From JBOFOR01 sp051654865 (GTDB lineage Bacteria; Bacillota; Clostridia; Peptostreptococcales; Peptostreptococcaceae): 13,009 bases of DNA. Positions 1 to 6,537 of the stretch are shown here, piece by piece (the stretch's first letter is position 1; the number at the start of each line of letters is the position of its first letter). The notes under the pieces were generated by a model. The model did not search any database, was not told the origin of the DNA, and saw nothing but the letters and a program-made list of their open reading frames with translations. Both the position numbers and the translations under genes were made by a program. The DNA lies in NCBI GenBank assembly GCA_051654865.1, contig JBOFYV010000093.1, forward strand, positions 1-13,009, given 5' to 3'.

Positions 1-543
1 ATCTTTTTCAAATTCTAATACATCTCCTGTATTAGCGTCTATTTCATAATTGTATTTCATATTTTCATTAGTAAATTCTATATCATATTTACTTATTGCA
101 TCATCTACTTCATTTGTTTCTTTTATAAATTTAACTTGATCACTTTTTAAGTTCGCGTGTTTTAATGCTATTTCTTTTGCTTGTTCTGCTGTTATTTTAT
201 TTTGTGTATTTACAGCTTTATCTTCTATTATGTAGTCTTCTATATCATTATCAACTTCTAATATATCTCCTGTGTTTGCATCTATTTCATAATCATACTC
301 TTTATTTTCATAGTAAAACTCTATATCGTATTTTGAAATATTGTCATCTATGTTTTGTTCTGTTTTTAAAAATTCAATATCTTTTTCAGTTAATCCTGCA
401 TCTTTTAGTGCTATTTCTTTTGCTTGTTCTACTGTAATTTTCGTTTGATTTGGGTCTACGTTAGGCTCTGGTGTTGATTTGTTACACCCTCCTAAAAATA
501 AACTCATACACGTTATAGTTAATAATACTAATGTGTTTTTCAT
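1..543 (-). CDS. PepSY-repeat lipoprotein, C-terminus beyond the window
   Basis: The minus-strand frame is open from an ATG at 543 to the left edge, giving 181 visible residues with no stop, so the gene is truncated by the window. An AGGAGG ribosome binding site lies at 550-555. Residues 1-19 form a short Lys-containing hydrophobic signal followed by a lipobox, L-G-G-C, with Cys20 as the expected lipidated residue. A short polar linker rich in Pro and Asn follows. Two PepSY-like repeats come next, at about residues 36-100 and 117-181. Both open with an I-T-x-E-Q-A-K-E-I-A-L-K segment and end with Y-E-I-D-A-N-T-G-D-x-L-E. PepSY domains are usually extracytoplasmic and thought to modulate proteases or sense the envelope; the function here is not known. 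The protein should be anchored on the outer face of the membrane. Confident on family, not on role. Confidence 0.88.
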   Translation of the reverse strand, partial: MKNTLVLLTITCMSLFLGGCNKSTPEPNVDPNQTKITVEQAKEIALKDAGLTEKDIEFLKTEQNIDDNISKYDIEFYYENKEYDYEIDANTGDILEVDNDIEDYIIEDKAVNTQNKITAEQAKEIALKHANLKSDQVKFIKETNEVDDAISKYDIEFTNENMKYNYEIDANTGDVLEFEKD

Positions 544-612
544 ATTTTTCCTCCTATGTATAATATTTTACATCATAAGTTTTCGCATAATATGATTTAA
601 TTATGTATTCAT

Positions 613-641
613 TTTACATAAATACTATATAATATTATAAT
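613..641 (+). promoter_or_regulatory. Sigma-A promoter of the 705-1160 gene
   Basis: TTTACA at 613-618 and TATAAT at 636-641 are separated by exactly 17 bp. The -10 is perfect and the -35 differs from TTGACA at one position. The predicted start near 648 gives a leader of about 57 nt. A second, weaker option lies downstream: TTGTAT 649-654 and TAAAAT 673-678, with an 18-bp spacer. Confidence 0.65.
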
Positions 642-704
642 TGTTGTATTGTATTAAATTAGTGATTTTAAATAAAATAATAGAAGGTTTAGGGAGAATT
701 TAAT

Positions 705-1160
705 ATGTTTGAAGTTGAAATAAAAAATGTGCAAGGTGATGCATATAAGGAATTTATTGATTTAGTATCTAGTTTTTCAAGTAAGTTTTTATTCGTGGAA
801 AGAGAAGATATGGATTCAAATGTTAATCTAAAGAAAGTGTTAAGAAAATTAGAAAATTCATTAATCGAAATGAGAATTCAATCTGAATGGCCAACTACTA
901 TGTTAGGTGAAGGTGCAGTTGCAAAGGTGTATTATTATAAAATAGATAATAATTCTAAAAATGTATTAAAAGAAGAATCAGATTCATTATTTGCATGGGA
1001 ACAACCTAATTTACCAGAAGATTTATGTTTTCTAAAAGATGATAAAGCTTGGATTAGTTCTTGCTCACATGAAGGTTACTGTAATATAGTTTCAAGTTAT
1101 AATAACATCATTGAGTCAATATTAAATATAAATGGTGTAGAAAGAAGTACACATTATTAA
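705..1160 (+). CDS. Conserved hypothetical protein, 151 aa
   Basis: The start ATG is preceded by AGGGAG at 691-696, 8 nt upstream. No signal peptide or membrane segment is visible, so the protein is probably cytoplasmic. The first 65 residues are mixed alpha/beta with acidic and basic stretches. The most distinctive part is residues 98-126: W98-E-Q-P-N-L-P-E-D-L-C107-F, then W116, then S-H-E at 121-123 and C126. This Pro-Glu-Asp-Leu-Cys plus Trp plus Ser-His-Glu arrangement looks like a conserved motif of a small family found in clostridia and bacilli. From memory, some members carry sporulation-type labels; I cannot verify that and do not assign it. The two Cys and the His could be a metal site, but that is speculation. 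The gene is monocistronic, with its own promoter, and converges on clpP. Confidence 0.8.
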   Translation: MFEVEIKNVQGDAYKEFIDLVSSFSSKFLFVEREDMDSNVNLKKVLRKLENSLIEMRIQSEWPTTMLGEGAVAKVYYYKIDNNSKNVLKEESDSLFAWEQPNLPEDLCFLKDDKAWISSCSHEGYCNIVSSYNNIIESILNINGVERSTHY

Positions 1161-1294
1161 TTTATAATTTGTGCAGTAAATAGCTTTAGCGAGGATGAGT
1201 ATTATATAAGCCGCACCGACTTTCCCAAAGGGTGGAAGGAAGGCTTATATAATACTCATCCCCGCGGACCACATTTACCTAGCTATTATAAATT
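1159..1294. repeat. Outer imperfect inverted repeat framing hairpin element 1
   Basis: AATTTATAAT at 1159-1168 is matched by its exact complement ATTATAAATT at 1285-1294. Further inward the arms share GTAAAT and other short blocks before reaching the strong central stem. The outer arms overlap the TAA stops of both flanking convergent genes (stops at 1158-1160 and 1286-1288), so the entire gap is one nested palindrome. Confidence 0.55.
1189..1265 (+). repeat. Hairpin element copy 1 (conserved apical core)
   Basis: A perfect 20-bp stem pairs 1193-1212 with 1242-1261. After an A/C mismatch it continues for three more pairs (1189-1191 with 1263-1265). The 29-nt loop, 1213-1241, starts GCACCGAC and ends TGGAAGGAA, with CCCAAAGGG between them. 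There is no T tract on either side, so it is not a standard intrinsic terminator. The stem base near the loop (TTATATAAGCC) and the loop ends recur in the element at 2841-2918, which lies in the opposite orientation. Confidence 0.75.
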
Positions 1295-1876
1295 CGGTAA
1301 TTCATCGTAACTTGTTATTATTTTATTTACTATACCATACTCAACAGCTTCATCTGCATTTAACCAGTAGTTTCTTTCTGTATCTTTTTCTACTTTTTCT
1401 ATTGGTTGGTTTGTAGCAGTACTTATTATATTATTAATTCTTTTACGAACTCTGATTATTTCTTTTGCCTCTATACCTATATCTGTCGCTTGACCTCTAC
1501 ATCCTCCTAGTGGTTGATGTATCATATATCTAGTATTAGGTAATGAGTATCTATCTTCTTTGTCTGCTGCAAGGTAAATTGTTATACCTGCACTTGCTAC
1601 CCACCCTGTACCTATTATTATTACACGTGGTTTAACAAATTTTATCATATCATGTATAGTGTCCCCTGCTTCTACATGACCTCCTTGGCTATTTATAAAT
1701 AGCTTGATTGGTTCATCTCCCATTTCTTGAAGTAGTAATAACTGTGTTGCTACTTTTTCAGCTAATTCTTGGTTTATTTCCCCTGAGATTATTATTGATC
1801 TAGATTTTAGTAGTTTTTCAGTTACTGCACTAGATGTCTCTTTCTTTTCTTCTTTTTTGTCTTCTTGATATATCAT
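1286..1876 (-). CDS. clpP: ClpP-family protease subunit with Asn at the catalytic Asp position
   Basis: This 196-aa protein has the normal ClpP length and fold signatures: INSQGG near 61-66, the nucleophile segment G-W-V-A-S95-A-G, and M-I-H120-Q-P-L-G-G. The canonical triad has spacings of 25 and 49 residues (Ser97/His122/Asp171 in E. coli). Here the third position falls on Asn169, in D-T-E-R-N-Y-W-L, where typical ClpP has R-D. An Asn at this site is known from Listeria ClpP1, which is poorly active alone and works in mixed rings with ClpP2. This gene is therefore probably a second ClpP paralogue that partners a canonical ClpP encoded elsewhere and a Clp ATPase. The residue after the nucleophile is Ala rather than the usual Met. 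The N-terminal 20 residues are charged and atypical. The ribosome binding site is GGGGGAA near 1883-1889. A weak promoter TTTATA-16-TATACT reads leftward at 1936-1963. No CtsR-type operator was seen. Confidence 0.93.
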   Translation of the reverse strand: MIYQEDKKEEKKETSSAVTEKLLKSRSIIISGEINQELAEKVATQLLLLQEMGDEPIKLFINSQGGHVEAGDTIHDMIKFVKPRVIIIGTGWVASAGITIYLAADKEDRYSLPNTRYMIHQPLGGCRGQATDIGIEAKEIIRVRKRINNIISTATNQPIEKVEKDTERNYWLNADEAVEYGIVNKIITSYDELPNL

Positions 1877-1980
1877 TTTCTATTCCCCCATTTTATTTCT
1901 ATTCACTTATATATGTTAATATTTACCTAATATTAAGTATATCATATGAGATATTATTATAAAATATGGTTTATAATAGT

Positions 1981-2010
1981 TTGCTTTATTGTTTTATATT
2001 CTAATATAAT
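1981..2010 (+). promoter_or_regulatory. Probable promoter of the HAD phosphatase gene
   Basis: TTGCTT at 1981-1986 and TATAAT at 2005-2010 have an 18-bp spacer. The -10 is perfect and the -35 is weak. A second TATAAT at 2021-2026 lies too close to the ribosome binding site to serve the same gene. Confidence 0.4.
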
Positions 2011-2030
2011 ATTCTTATACTATAATTTTT

Positions 2031-2038
2031 AGGGGTGA
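2031..2038 (+). promoter_or_regulatory. RBS fixing the HAD start at 2044
   Basis: AGGGGTGA ends 5 nt before the ATG at 2044. An in-frame GTG at 2035 lies inside this site and has no ribosome binding site of its own, so the ATG at 2044 is the preferred start. Confidence 0.7.
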
Positions 2039-2043
2039 ATATT

Positions 2044-2829
2044 ATGATTAAACTTATTGCTACTGATATGGATGGCACTTTACTAGATGAAAACGGCAAA
2101 CTACCTAGCAATTTCTTTTCTACATTAGAAATGCTTGATAAAAAAGAAGTAAAATTCGTTGTTGCAAGTGGACGACCTTATCCAACTTTATATGAAAACT
2201 TCAAACCAATTTCAGATAATTTATATTTTATCTGTGATAATGGTTCTTATATTGTTGAGCCCGGTAAGGATCCTGTTATAAGTATTCTTGATAGAAACGT
2301 AGTAAACGATGTGATTAAAGCATGCGAAAATCTATCTAATACCGAATTAGTTTTATGTGGAGTCAATGGTACTTATCATAGACCATGTTCAAAAGAGATC
2401 GAAAAAGAAATAAGCAAATACTATATGAATAGAACTATGGTTAACAATCTTATTGATGTCGATGATGAAATTTTTAAAATAGCTGTTTGTGATTTTAATG
2501 GTTCTAAGGATAATTCATACAAGGTACTAAATCCTTTATTTGGAGAAAATTATAAGGTCGTTGTATCTGGTGCGGTATGGGTTGATGTTAATAATAAAGA
2601 TATTAACAAGGGTACTGCTTTAAAGAGGCTTCAAGAAGACTTTGATATTTCTTATGATGAAACAATGTCCTTTGGAGATTTTTATAATGATGTAGAGATG
2701 CTTTTAGCTTCTCATTATAGCTTTGTTATGGAAAATGCTAATGATGATATGAGGCAGTATGGCAACTTTGTTGCAAAGAGTAATACTGAGAATGGGGTTA
2801 TTGAAGCAATTCACGAATATGTGTTATAG
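2044..2829 (+). CDS. Cof-type HAD-IIB family hydrolase (sugar-phosphate phosphatase-like)
   Basis: The 261-aa protein carries all four HAD motifs. Motif I is D8-M-D10-G-T-L-L, with Asp8 as the expected nucleophile. Motif II is A-S42-G-R. Motif III is probably Lys189 in N-K-G. Motif IV is G-D-F-Y-N-D at 211-216, which binds Mg2+. The cap inserted between motifs II and III is of the C2B type seen in Cof, YbjI and YidA relatives. These are cytoplasmic, usually promiscuous phosphatases of sugar phosphates, FMN or similar small molecules; the substrate cannot be read from the sequence. Length matches the family. The gene stands alone, divergent from clpP and convergent with the amino acid permease. 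Confidence 0.92.
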   Translation: MIKLIATDMDGTLLDENGKLPSNFFSTLEMLDKKEVKFVVASGRPYPTLYENFKPISDNLYFICDNGSYIVEPGKDPVISILDRNVVNDVIKACENLSNTELVLCGVNGTYHRPCSKEIEKEISKYYMNRTMVNNLIDVDDEIFKIAVCDFNGSKDNSYKVLNPLFGENYKVVVSGAVWVDVNNKDINKGTALKRLQEDFDISYDETMSFGDFYNDVEMLLASHYSFVMENANDDMRQYGNFVAKSNTENGVIEAIHEYVL

Positions 2830-2840
2830 TAATATATCCC

Positions 2841-2918
2841 GCACAGTAGATTAATTATATAAGCTTTCCTCCAGGCTAACGCAATGTCGGTGCAGCTTAT
2901 ATAATTAATCTGCTGTGC
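2841..2918 (-). repeat. Hairpin element copy 2 (inverted relative to copy 1)
   Basis: A 25-bp stem pairs 2841-2865 with 2894-2918, with a single T/G mismatch at 2847/2912 (a G-U pair in plus-strand RNA). The loop is 28 nt (2866-2893). Read on the minus strand the loop begins GCACCGAC and ends TGGAGGAA, as in copy 1 on the plus strand. The adjacent stem, TTATATAAGCT/AGCTTATATAA, is also shared apart from one compensated pair. The outer stem is unrelated in sequence to copy 1 but still fully paired. A separate intrinsic terminator lies just downstream, so this hairpin is not needed for termination. Confidence 0.75.
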
Positions 2919-2942
2919 TTATGATATCTACATAGGTGGGTA

Positions 2943-2983
2943 AAAAAATAGTTAAGCCTTAATTAAAGGCTTAACTATTTTTT
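2943..2983. terminator. Bidirectional intrinsic terminator
   Basis: An 18-bp perfect stem pairs 2943-2960 with 2966-2983 around a 5-nt loop. A GC-containing core (TTAAGCC/GGCTTAA) is flanked by A6 on one side and T6 on the other, so it can terminate both the HAD gene (plus) and the permease gene (minus). Confidence 0.9.
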
Positions 2984-2989
2984 ATATTT

Positions 2990-4315
2990 TTAATTATGCT
3001 TTTTATTTTTCATTACTGAGTATACTGGTAATCCAATTGCTGTTACTATTAATCCACCTACTGCTATTGCTGTAGAGTGTAATAATTGGTTAACTATTAC
3101 AAATAATCCACCAAATATTGCTATTAATGGTATTATTGGATATAAAGGTACTCTGTATGGTCTTTTTAAGTTCGGTTGTTCTTTTCTTAGTTTGAACACT
3201 CCTATGAATGTTAATACATAGAATATCCATATTGTAAATACTGCTAAGTCACTTAATAAGTTGAATTGCCCTGTTAATGCATATAAACATCCTAGTATTG
3301 CCATTAAGAATGTTGCATTTGCTGGCACTCCACCTCTATTTAACTTTGATAATGTTTTACTTGCAGGGAATATACCTTCTGTTGCTAATGAGTATGATAC
3401 TCTTGGCCCTGTTAGTAGGTATCCATTTAATCCTCCGAATACTGATATTAGTATTCCAACTGTTATGAATTTCCCTCCAACTTCTCCAAATATTTTAGTT
3501 GCTACTAATGTTGCTGGTGAAGTTGCTGTAGCTAGTTCACTTGCTGGTGCTACCCATAGGTATGCTACGTTTATAACTAAATATACCGCCATAACCACAG
3601 ATAATCCACCTACTATAGCTTTAGGCAAGTCTTTTCCTGGATTTTTCATTTCTCCTGCTATTGCTCCAACGTTTATCCATCCATCATATGCAAATAGTGC
3701 TGCAATTAATACTTGTCCTAATGCAGCTCCCATTGGAACTCCTTCTGCTACTAACGGAGTAGTTATTGCATTATCTCCTCCACCATTTATAAACCCAAAT
3801 ATTATTATAACTGCTAGTGGTATCAATTTACATATAGTTGCTATAGTTTGTATAGCTCCACCAACTTTTGATCCTACTGTATTTAGTATTGCTAAGAATA
3901 ATATTGCTATGATTGCTATTGGTAATACAACTGCCATATTTTTATCGCTTTGTCCCATTAGTACTGCTGCTTGTTGTGCAAATATAACTGCTAATGCTGC
4001 TGCTGTTGCTGGGAAGAATAAAACCGTTTGCATCCACCCTGTTAAGAAACCTAATCTATCTCCGTATATTTCTTTGATGTATACCATCATTCCACCTGTT
4101 TTAGGTATTGCTGCTGATATTTCTGCTGCTGTAAGTCCTGCTGCTATAGTTATAAATCCTGCTATAACCCATGCTAACATTCCAAGTCCAGGTTCTCCTC
4201 CCGTTGCAGTGTATATGGCTTGAGGTTTGAAGAATACTCCTCCACCTATAACCATCCCTACAACTGTCGAAAGTGCGGCTGATAAGCCTAAAGTTTTCTT
4301 TAAATTATTACCCAT
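2990..4315 (-). CDS. steT: APC/LAT-family amino acid exchanger, SteT-like
   Basis: The 441-aa protein is almost wholly hydrophobic, with about 12 transmembrane segments and a basic C-terminal tail. The first helix carries G-M-V-I-G-G-G-V-F at 20-28, the unwound substrate-binding segment of the APC superfamily. E-I-S-A-A-I-P-K-T-G-G at 65-75, F-A-Y-D-G-W at 208-213 and G-E-M-K-N-P at 221-226 are hallmarks of the L-amino acid transporter branch. Length and motifs match Bacillus subtilis SteT, a serine/threonine exchanger; the substrate here is inferred. It acts in the cytoplasmic membrane. An AAGGAGA ribosome binding site lies at 4321-4327. The gene has its own promoter and terminator, so it is monocistronic. 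A long open frame on the opposite strand is a codon-use artefact. Confidence 0.92.
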   Translation of the reverse strand: MGNNLKKTLGLSAALSTVVGMVIGGGVFFKPQAIYTATGGEPGLGMLAWVIAGFITIAAGLTAAEISAAIPKTGGMMVYIKEIYGDRLGFLTGWMQTVLFFPATAAALAVIFAQQAAVLMGQSDKNMAVVLPIAIIAILFLAILNTVGSKVGGAIQTIATICKLIPLAVIIIFGFINGGGDNAITTPLVAEGVPMGAALGQVLIAALFAYDGWINVGAIAGEMKNPGKDLPKAIVGGLSVVMAVYLVINVAYLWVAPASELATATSPATLVATKIFGEVGGKFITVGILISVFGGLNGYLLTGPRVSYSLATEGIFPASKTLSKLNRGGVPANATFLMAILGCLYALTGQFNLLSDLAVFTIWIFYVLTFIGVFKLRKEQPNLKRPYRVPLYPIIPLIAIFGGLFVIVNQLLHSTAIAVGGLIVTAIGLPVYSVMKNKKHN

Positions 4316-4369
4316 GTCTTTCTCCTTAAGATGTATAGTTTTGTTATAAATTTAACTTTACGCTTATCT

Positions 4370-4398
4370 ATATTACTACATACAAAATAAAACATCAA
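4370..4398 (-). promoter_or_regulatory. Promoter of the amino acid exchanger gene
   Basis: On the minus strand, TTGATG (4393-4398) and TAATAT (4370-4375) are separated by 17 bp. Each matches the sigma-A consensus at four of six positions. The predicted start near 4363 leaves a leader of about 48 nt before the ATG at 4315. Confidence 0.5.
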
Positions 4399-4458
4399 TC
4401 GTCATTTGCACTTTTTTTCAATTTTTTATAAAATAATTCAACATTTTCAATTTTATTT

Positions 4459-6384
4459 CTATATATATATATCTGATAATTCCATTTTTATATTTTCTAT
4501 TTGTCTATCTGTACTAATACTTTCACACTCTCTATTTTTTGAATTGCTTCTAGGAATAATTACTGTAAACTTAGAACCTTCATTAGGCTTTGATTTAACA
4601 GATATACAACCTCCATGTAATTCAACAAAAGATTTAACTATTGATAACCCTATTCCACTACCTTCATTTTTTCTACAAAAGCTATTGTCAATTTGAATGA
4701 ATTTATCAAATATATTATCTATACTATCTTTATTTATACCAATTCCATCATCTTCAATTATGATGTATATATATTCTGCAAATGCTAAGTTTACTCTTAT
4801 TTCTGAATTTTCATTAGAGAATTTAATAGCATTTGATAATAAATTTAGTATTATTCTTTCTATTTTATTAATATCTACATCTGCTATAACGTACTCTTCT
4901 GTAGTATCAAATATTAAATCTAGTTTTTTTGCTTTCGCATATGGAACTACGGATGTAACTATGCTTTCTATCAACTCTACTATATTTACGCTTTTTTTAT
5001 TTAAGGTTATTTCATCTAGTTCTGATTTTTGCACATCTATTATATTATTTATTAGCCTTAGTAATCTGTTACAGTTATCATTAATAATATTTAAGTTATT
5101 TATTTGACCACTGCATAAATCCCCCTTTATACTTTTGTATTTAAGCAACTGAACAGCCGATACAATTACATTTATTGGGGTTTTTAGTTCATGACTAATG
5201 TTGGATATAAAGTGAGCTTTTATTCTATTTGCTTCTTCCGCATTATTAATTGCTTTTTGTGTTGCTTTTTCATACTTTTTTCTATAGTAAATATACCACA
5301 ATAAAGTAATTACACACCCTACTAATCCTAGCATCAACATTATAAATCCAACAATTACGCCTTTGTAATCTTTAAATATATCCTTTGGATTATTGATTAC
5401 TATTGAGCCTTTAGGTAATTCACCTTCTCTTATTCCAAATTTTTTTAATGCATTATGGTCAAATATATAATCGTTTAAACTATCATCATCAATATATAAA
5501 CTCTTTTCGTCCTCATTGTTTAATAAACTCAGTGATACTTTAGCTGCACCTTCTCCTTGTTTTATATGATTAACTACCTTACCACCGATGCTTCCATTTT
5601 CAATGTCATAACTTAATATATTGTATATGGGTATGTTTATTGCATTTTGTGAAATAAGTTTATTTACTTCACCTCTATTTAAGGTACTTTCATCTTTAAA
5701 TTTGTGTACATAAAGTTCTATTATTGCATCATTTTTATCTAAATCTAATAATCTATTTTTAGTTTCTTCTACTGTTAAACCATCTGTAGTAATCCACTCA
5801 AAATTAATGTCTTTATACTTTGATGTAATATCTTCATATTTTTTTTCCCCGTAAGTATCAATAAACGTTATTGTATCTACTTTTGGATGAAACTTCTTTA
5901 TTAGATTTATATTATCTTCTATCGATTCTATTTCCGTAATACCTGATACTAAATCTAGCTCAACAGCTCTATTACTTCTATCTAGCTCCTGTACCCCCAA
6001 GAATGATATAGGTAATCCTTTAAATAAACTATCTCTATACTTTATACAAAATTCTGTTGCCTCATCATCTCCTGCAATTATAATATCTATATTATAATTA
6101 TTGATTGCATGATTTATTAATTGATAAAATGCTTCTTCATTCTCCTTTGAATCAAATACTTTTAAATCCATATACTCTACTCTTAAATTCAAGTTATTAT
6201 TAAATCCTTTTCTAATACCTTGAACTTGATCTTCAAAACTAATAAAATTATAATCAAATGAACTTATAAATAACACATCTATTTTCTCATTTTTTATTTC
6301 TTCTGAATAAACACTATCTATAGATGATGTGAAATTTTGAATCATATATACTAATGTAATAATAATCACTATTAATTTTTTCAT
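4459..6384 (-). CDS. Membrane sensor histidine kinase with substrate-binding-protein-like sensor domain
   Basis: The 641-aa protein begins with a hydrophobic signal or anchor (residues 3-20). An extracellular domain of about 300 residues (33-330) resembles the ABC-transporter substrate-binding fold fused to some clostridial kinases: it opens K-I-D-V-L-F-I-S-S-F and contains G-D-D-E-A-T-E-F. A transmembrane helix follows at about 342-366. The kinase core has the H-box F-I-S-N-I-S-H398-E-L-K-T-P, N-box N-L-L-S-N-A-I-K-F, G1 D-D-G-I-G-I, F-box F-D-K-F and G2 G-S-G-I-G-L, all intact. A 30-residue polar tail ends the protein. It should autophosphorylate on His398 in response to an external ligand. 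No response regulator is present in the window. The gene sits 153 bp downstream of an ABC exporter operon in the same orientation, with AGGGGAA as ribosome binding site. A TA dinucleotide run covers the stop codon. Confidence 0.92.
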   Translation of the reverse strand: MKKLIVIIITLVYMIQNFTSSIDSVYSEEIKNEKIDVLFISSFDYNFISFEDQVQGIRKGFNNNLNLRVEYMDLKVFDSKENEEAFYQLINHAINNYNIDIIIAGDDEATEFCIKYRDSLFKGLPISFLGVQELDRSNRAVELDLVSGITEIESIEDNINLIKKFHPKVDTITFIDTYGEKKYEDITSKYKDINFEWITTDGLTVEETKNRLLDLDKNDAIIELYVHKFKDESTLNRGEVNKLISQNAINIPIYNILSYDIENGSIGGKVVNHIKQGEGAAKVSLSLLNNEDEKSLYIDDDSLNDYIFDHNALKKFGIREGELPKGSIVINNPKDIFKDYKGVIVGFIMLMLGLVGCVITLLWYIYYRKKYEKATQKAINNAEEANRIKAHFISNISHELKTPINVIVSAVQLLKYKSIKGDLCSGQINNLNIINDNCNRLLRLINNIIDVQKSELDEITLNKKSVNIVELIESIVTSVVPYAKAKKLDLIFDTTEEYVIADVDINKIERIILNLLSNAIKFSNENSEIRVNLAFAEYIYIIIEDDGIGINKDSIDNIFDKFIQIDNSFCRKNEGSGIGLSIVKSFVELHGGCISVKSKPNEGSKFTVIIPRSNSKNRECESISTDRQIENIKMELSDIYI

Positions 6385-6537
6385 TGCTTCCCCTATCTGA
6401 TTTAACTATCTCTGTAATTTTGACTATTCTTATATTTCTACAACTTTGTAATTTTATCAGAAAGCTAATTATTTTTTTGTTCTTTTTTGTCGAAAAAAAC
6501 ATTTTATTTATAAATTAATTCCTTTTTAATAATATAG

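Noticed and set aside
165..437. A 90-codon Leu-rich plus-strand frame opposite the PepSY lipoprotein
   Set aside because: It is the antisense shadow of the PepSY repeats; the minus strand has a signal peptide, a lipobox and a perfect ribosome binding site.
1189..1265. Hairpin element 1 as a simple bidirectional intrinsic terminator
   Set aside because: No T tract follows the stem on either strand, and the loop is long and shared with element 2. It may still stop transcription, but that is not its defining feature.
3261..4223. A 320-codon open frame on the plus strand opposite the amino acid exchanger gene
   Set aside because: It mirrors the codon bias of a real 441-aa membrane protein, gives a low-complexity Ala/Pro/Thr/Ile product, and has no ribosome binding site or promoter.
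6314..6502. A 62-codon minus-strand frame overlapping the kinase start
   Set aside because: It overlaps the kinase gene in another frame, its nearest Shine-Dalgarno-like sequence is too far from the ATG, and the product is not protein-like.
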